DNA of 64,000 bases from Berryella intestinalis (lineage in GTDB: Bacteria; Actinomycetota; Coriobacteriia; Coriobacteriales; Eggerthellaceae), in NCBI RefSeq assembly GCF_000814825.1, contig NZ_CP009302.1, positions 62,001 through 126,000 of the forward strand, given 5' to 3'. Position numbers and translations under genes: made by a program. Under the pieces are notes generated by a model. That model ran no database searches and had not been told where the DNA came from. It saw only the letters and a program-made list of their open reading frames with translations. Positions 60,459 to 64,000 of this stretch are shown here, one piece after another. Positions within the stretch are counted from its first letter, which is position 1. The number at the start of each line of letters is the position of its first letter.

Positions 60459-62192
60459 CTACTTGATGTCTCCCGCCATGTGGCGCACGGCGTGGCGGCT
60501 GAACGTGAGGGTTCGTCCGCAGGCGCAGCCCACGATGTATTCAGGGTAGTTGTTCGCGAACATGCTTCCCGAGCAGTCTCCCGCAGCGTACAGGCCCTCG
60601 ATCACGCGTCCCTTGGCATCGAGCGCCTGCATATGCTCGTTGATGCGGATGCCATCGACCGTGGTGAGGATGGAGCCGCCGAACCAGGTCCCGTAAAACG
60701 GCGCGGTCTTGATGGCGGAGAGGCGGTAGGCTTCCTTGCCGAAATCAGCATCTTCCTGTTTGTCGTAGAAGCCGTTGTACTTCTCGACCTCGCTGAGAAA
60801 CGCCTGTTTGGCTTCTCCTGCGAAACCGAGCTTGTCGGCCAGTTCGTCAAGCGTATCGGCTTTGACCATGGTTCCCTTGTCAAGCTGATCGGCATAGATC
60901 GCGTCCAGGGGGGTGTCGGCTTCTTTCGCCAGAAGCTGCTGGGTCTGGCGCGAGCAGCCGATGGTCGAGAAGCGCTTGACGTCCTCTTTCAGATTGGAGT
61001 CGAAGATCTGGGCGAACACGCCTCCTTCGTTTGCGGCAGCCGCAAAGCAGCAGAAATCGTACGGCGTGGACTCGTTGCAGAACCTCTTCCCGTTACGGGC
61101 CACTTTCATAAGGGGCTGCGAACCCAGATTGAATTGCTTATCGGTCCCGACGAAGGTTGCGGGTTCGCCCGGCTCGCTGGCGATGCCGGCGTCTTGACCG
61201 GGGAGAACGGCTCCACGATCGAAGATCATCGGCGCCCCGACAGCGTCTTTCTGGGCACCTGCCCACAGGGCCGCCCGAATGCCGTCGCCGACGTTGTTGG
61301 GCGATCCGTACTGCAGAGTCACGCATCGGTCGACCATGGGGTTGCACGCGCGGAGCATAGCGTCGTTGCTGACGTATCCTCCCGTCGTGAGCAGAACTCC
61401 CTTTTTGGAGTTGATCTGCACATATCCGGAACCCGTCTGGAAGATGGCGCCGGTGACCTTGCCGGATTCGCTCTGCACCAGCTTTACCAGCGCGTGGTCG
61501 TAGGTGACGTCGTGCCCCTTGTCGTTGATGTACTTCAGCAGCACGGTATTGCGCTCGAGCTTTTCGCCGTTCGCGTCGGTTCCGGAATAATAGTGCTCCA
61601 TGGGAGCCACGTAGAAATCAGTGCCGCCGGTTTTGTGGTCGATGTTGCCGTCGAACGCGCATTTCATGCCAGCTGAGGTGAGGATGGGGTCGATCCAGTC
61701 GACGACATCGGAGCTTTCGTCGATCCACACCTTTACGACGCGCTGATCGGCCTGCCCTGAAGCGTATCGGGTGAACTCGTTCAGCAGCTTTCCGGTATCG
61801 ACGCGCAACCCGGCGGCTTCGGTGTACTTCGTGTTGATCGCGCCGAACCAGTGGCGGGATCTCTGGATCTTCGACGCCTTTTCGCACAGGGTGAAGTCGA
61901 TGCCGAGATCGGCTGCCGTTGCGGCAGCGGCCATCCCGCCGTTGCCCGCCCCGATGATCAGCAGGTCGGTTTCGCGGGTCTCTTTGATATCCGCGCTTGC
62001 GATCTCAGGGGCGCTGCCCAGCCAATCGCTCGCGTTCGAGGCGCTTTTCTGATCCGATGCGGCGGTTTCGGTTTTTTCGGTAGCCGTCTTCTTCGGCGAG
62101 CAACCGGCAAGGCCGAATGCGGCCAGAGCGCTGGCCGTTGCGGCTCCGGTGATGAACCCGCGTCGCGAAAGGCTGTGGTTCGAAATCCCCAT
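60459..62192 (-). CDS. Tat-exported FAD-dependent reductase without an FMN domain
   Basis: 577 aa. Tat motif LSRRGFITGAATASALAAFGLAGC, with a lipobox Cys; then a FAD_binding_2 domain (RETDLLIIGAGNGGMAAAATAADLGIDFTLCEK; GVLLTTGGYVSNDAML; GLYAAGDCSGSMFANNYPEYIVGCACGRTLTFSRHAV). The final GTNRxG-type active-site region seen in fumarate reductases is replaced by ANNYPEY, so it probably works on a different acceptor. It has no FMN-binding or heme part; a separate electron donor is needed. Divergent from the LuxR gene. Confidence 0.92.
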   Translation of the reverse strand: MGISNHSLSRRGFITGAATASALAAFGLAGCSPKKTATEKTETAASDQKSASNASDWLGSAPEIASADIKETRETDLLIIGAGNGGMAAAATAADLGIDFTLCEKASKIQRSRHWFGAINTKYTEAAGLRVDTGKLLNEFTRYASGQADQRVVKVWIDESSDVVDWIDPILTSAGMKCAFDGNIDHKTGGTDFYVAPMEHYYSGTDANGEKLERNTVLLKYINDKGHDVTYDHALVKLVQSESGKVTGAIFQTGSGYVQINSKKGVLLTTGGYVSNDAMLRACNPMVDRCVTLQYGSPNNVGDGIRAALWAGAQKDAVGAPMIFDRGAVLPGQDAGIASEPGEPATFVGTDKQFNLGSQPLMKVARNGKRFCNESTPYDFCCFAAAANEGGVFAQIFDSNLKEDVKRFSTIGCSRQTQQLLAKEADTPLDAIYADQLDKGTMVKADTLDELADKLGFAGEAKQAFLSEVEKYNGFYDKQEDADFGKEAYRLSAIKTAPFYGTWFGGSILTTVDGIRINEHMQALDAKGRVIEGLYAAGDCSGSMFANNYPEYIVGCACGRTLTFSRHAVRHMAGDIK

Positions 62193-62312
62193 AATGATCC
62201 CTCCTGTGATTGACGGAGCGTCTCTTCCCCTGGACGCTTTTCCGATAAGGGGATCATCCCGCGATCGGGCGAGGAGATCATCACCACGCCGATACCATTT
62301 TCAGGTTGAGGA

Positions 62313-62334
62313 GGGGGTGCGACCGCTCACCCCC
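62313..62334. promoter_or_regulatory. Perfect inverted repeat in the reductase-LuxR divergent region
   Basis: GGGGGTG (62313-62319), 8 nt, then CACCCCC (62328-62334). It lies between the two divergent start codons; a candidate binding site for the adjacent LuxR protein. It differs in sequence from the repeat at 33542-33571. Confidence 0.5.
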
Positions 62335-62395
62335 GTGGTACGAGATTCGTCGTTTTACCTTGTCGTAAGCTTGTTGTTGCGATAAGCTCGCTCGA

Positions 62396-63847
62396 ATGGG
62401 GGAGAGTGTTGCACAGCATCGTGAGAAGTTCTCGATCGAATCCGCTTGGATTCGCTGCTTTGCTGCGCTTTCGGCGCTGCTCGTTGAAACGTGGTTGGTG
62501 AATTCCGTTCTGTACCCGCAGGTTTCCATGGTGATTCCCGAAGCCCGCGATGCCGCGTCTTTAGTGGGCGTTGCGGGCTTCGTCGCGTTCGCCGTTGCGG
62601 CCTCGAAGCGCCCCTCGCTGCTTGACGAGCGCAGGCTCGCGATAGGGTCGTTCGCAGGTTATGGAACAGGGCTTTCCCTCATCGCGGGAGGGTTGCTGTA
62701 CGGCAATCCGGCGCTTGTTTTTGCAGGGGCATGCCTTAGGACCCTGTCCACGCGCTGGTTCGTCATTCAGACGGGTCTTGCTCTGTGCAACCTCGGCGGT
62801 CGATCGTGCATGCTCTGCATAGCATCGTCGTTCGTGGCTTCCTACCTCCTGCGCATTCCCTTCGAGATGGCGGGAGGGGTCGTTTCCGGTGCGGTCCTCG
62901 CTGCGATTCCCTGCGTCGTATTCTTCCTGGTCAGGGGTTTAGCTGGAGAAACGCTTTCCTATGTGCGCAGCGGATCTCCCCGCTCTGAGCTTTCCATAAC
63001 CCAACCTGAAACCTACGTGCCGTTCGCGCATGCTCTGTTCGCTTCGTTTTTCGTGTTCCGCATCGCCTACGGATTCGCCTTGGCCTTCGGTTCGACCGAA
63101 GGCAACCCTCATCAGACGCTGTTCGGCCTTATTCCGGTCGCTCTGGTGTGCGCTATGGTTTTCCTTCCCAAGATGCCGAAGGCCGATATGCTGTTCCAGG
63201 CGGCGGCCCTGTTGGTGATAGCGGGCTTCCTTGTGGCGGTTGCGTTCGGGGGATATCGGGATGGATGGCCGTTCCATTCAGTGGTCAACGGCTTGCTTTA
63301 CGCGGGAAGCGAATGCTTCGAGATTCTGATGTGGTTCGTTTTGGTGTCCATTGGCTCTCGGAACAAAGCGAATTCGCTGGTTGTTTTCGCCTGGGGTAGA
63401 GCGGCCTGTTCGGCAGGGCTTCTGGCGGGCGTCACGATAGGCCATGCGGTGAACGGGTTCGACGGCGCAATCGCTGGTTCGGCGGCCATAGCGGTAGTCC
63501 TGTTCTCATTCGTGGCCGTAAACATGACCGTCTTCAAGAACCTGGGTTTTCAGGCGACCATCGAAGGCGTGCGAAGTGAGAAAGCGCTGGTCGTGCCAGC
63601 TCGCTCGGAAAGCGGTTTGGCGGAGAAGAGCCTGTGCGCGGCTCAATGCTATGCGCTCACGAAACGGGAAACTGAGATCTTGGGTATGCTTGCTCGGGGC
63701 CGTAACGCGTCGTTTGTGCAAGAGCAGCTGACCGTATCGCGCAACACCGTCAAAACGCACGTGGCGAACATCTACGCGAAGCTCGGCGTTCATTCTCAGC
63801 AAGAGCTTATCGATCTGGTAGAGCAGATAGAGACCGTCCGCCTGTAG
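62396..63847 (+). CDS. Membrane-bound LuxR family transcriptional regulator
   Basis: 483 aa with about twelve hydrophobic segments (residues 20-380) and a C-terminal LuxR/GerE domain (YALTKRETEILGMLARGRNASFVQEQLTVSRNTVKTHVANIYAKLGVHSQQELIDLV). Same design as the protein at 32010-33422 and likewise divergent from a flavin reductase. No Shine-Dalgarno sequence precedes ATG 62396; with TTGTCG (62360-62365) and GATAAG (62381-62386) as possible promoter elements, the mRNA may be leaderless. Confidence 0.9.
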   Translation: MGESVAQHREKFSIESAWIRCFAALSALLVETWLVNSVLYPQVSMVIPEARDAASLVGVAGFVAFAVAASKRPSLLDERRLAIGSFAGYGTGLSLIAGGLLYGNPALVFAGACLRTLSTRWFVIQTGLALCNLGGRSCMLCIASSFVASYLLRIPFEMAGGVVSGAVLAAIPCVVFFLVRGLAGETLSYVRSGSPRSELSITQPETYVPFAHALFASFFVFRIAYGFALAFGSTEGNPHQTLFGLIPVALVCAMVFLPKMPKADMLFQAAALLVIAGFLVAVAFGGYRDGWPFHSVVNGLLYAGSECFEILMWFVLVSIGSRNKANSLVVFAWGRAACSAGLLAGVTIGHAVNGFDGAIAGSAAIAVVLFSFVAVNMTVFKNLGFQATIEGVRSEKALVVPARSESGLAEKSLCAAQCYALTKRETEILGMLARGRNASFVQEQLTVSRNTVKTHVANIYAKLGVHSQQELIDLVEQIETVRL

Positions 63848-63878
63848 CTCAGCGCGCTCGGTTGCGCTGGGTTTGCGC

Positions 63879-63998
63879 TCAGTTCCAGGGGTCGCGCTCG
63901 AACAGCGGAGGCTCGCTTCGGCGGTCCGAGTAGGGGTCGTACCCGTCGTCATCTTCGTTTTCCGCTCGGAGGTAGGGGGAATCCGGTTTCAGCCGAGC
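63879..63998 (-). CDS. C-terminal end of a protein extending beyond the window
   Basis: The minus strand reads an open frame into the window with end RAENEDDDGYDPYSDRRSE then PPLFERDPWN and a TGA at 63879-63881. The tail is acidic and proline-rich. It is too short to assign a family. Confidence 0.55.
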   Translation of the reverse strand, partial: ARLKPDSPYLRAENEDDDGYDPYSDRRSEPPLFERDPWN

Positions 63999-64000
63999 TG

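Overview
The window is high-GC actinobacterial DNA, most probably from a gut Coriobacteriia of the family Eggerthellaceae. The signs are two Tat-exported flavin reductases, each next to a many-helix membrane LuxR regulator, together with a MurT-GatD protein, LytR-CpsA-Psr, OpuBC-type transport and a complete type I-C CRISPR-Cas locus. This assignment is an inference from gene content; no rRNA is present.

Layout. 1-957: partial M20 amidohydrolase. 1101-1176: tRNA-Thr. 1440-1580: a probable C-rich-loop small RNA. 1854-7965: housekeeping run of a fused MurT-GatD, an LCP protein, RlmH, ExoIII, FolE and an ACT protein. 8074-10087: MscL with a zinc ribbon, and a CNNM/CBS protein. 10253-10330: initiator tRNA. 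10331-13099: lower-GC accessory patch with remnants of an S8 peptidase and a DUF2726-type helicase around an intact Fic gene. 13100-15482: XpaC/TelA pair. 15533-18980: operon for a PNPOx-ferredoxin protein, a betaine/choline-type ABC transporter and an Rrf2 regulator, behind a tandem operator. 19377-28610: type I-C CRISPR-Cas (cas3-5-8c-7-4-1-2 plus 17 repeats). 28739-29416: hicAB. 29777-35469: exported C69 dipeptidase, LuxR regulator and flavocytochrome. 35630-41524: PurL, threonine aldolase, formamidase. 41690-51278: three tandem LtaS-like phosphotransferases, a YidC-glycerophosphotransferase fusion, a small membrane protein and a YhcH protein. 51525-63847: fused glutamate-cysteine ligase/C26 hydrolase, NhaA, MoeA, LysA, Hom, a HAD phosphatase, and a second flavin reductase/LuxR pair.

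The most notable signal lies between cas3 and cas5. A degenerate inverted CRISPR repeat at 21744-21780 keeps the exact 11-nt crRNA 5' handle and a rebuilt stem. The 11 nt that follow it match, next to a TTC PAM, the start of the cas5 transcript at 21890-21900. This has the architecture of a crRNA-like RNA that would direct Cascade to repress its own operon. It is my best candidate for an undescribed system here.

The second notable locus is the polyol-phosphate-polymer cluster at 41690-50170, where a YidC insertase domain is fused to a TagF/TagB-type transferase and followed by three paralogous LtaS-like enzymes. It may define an envelope polymer assembly route.
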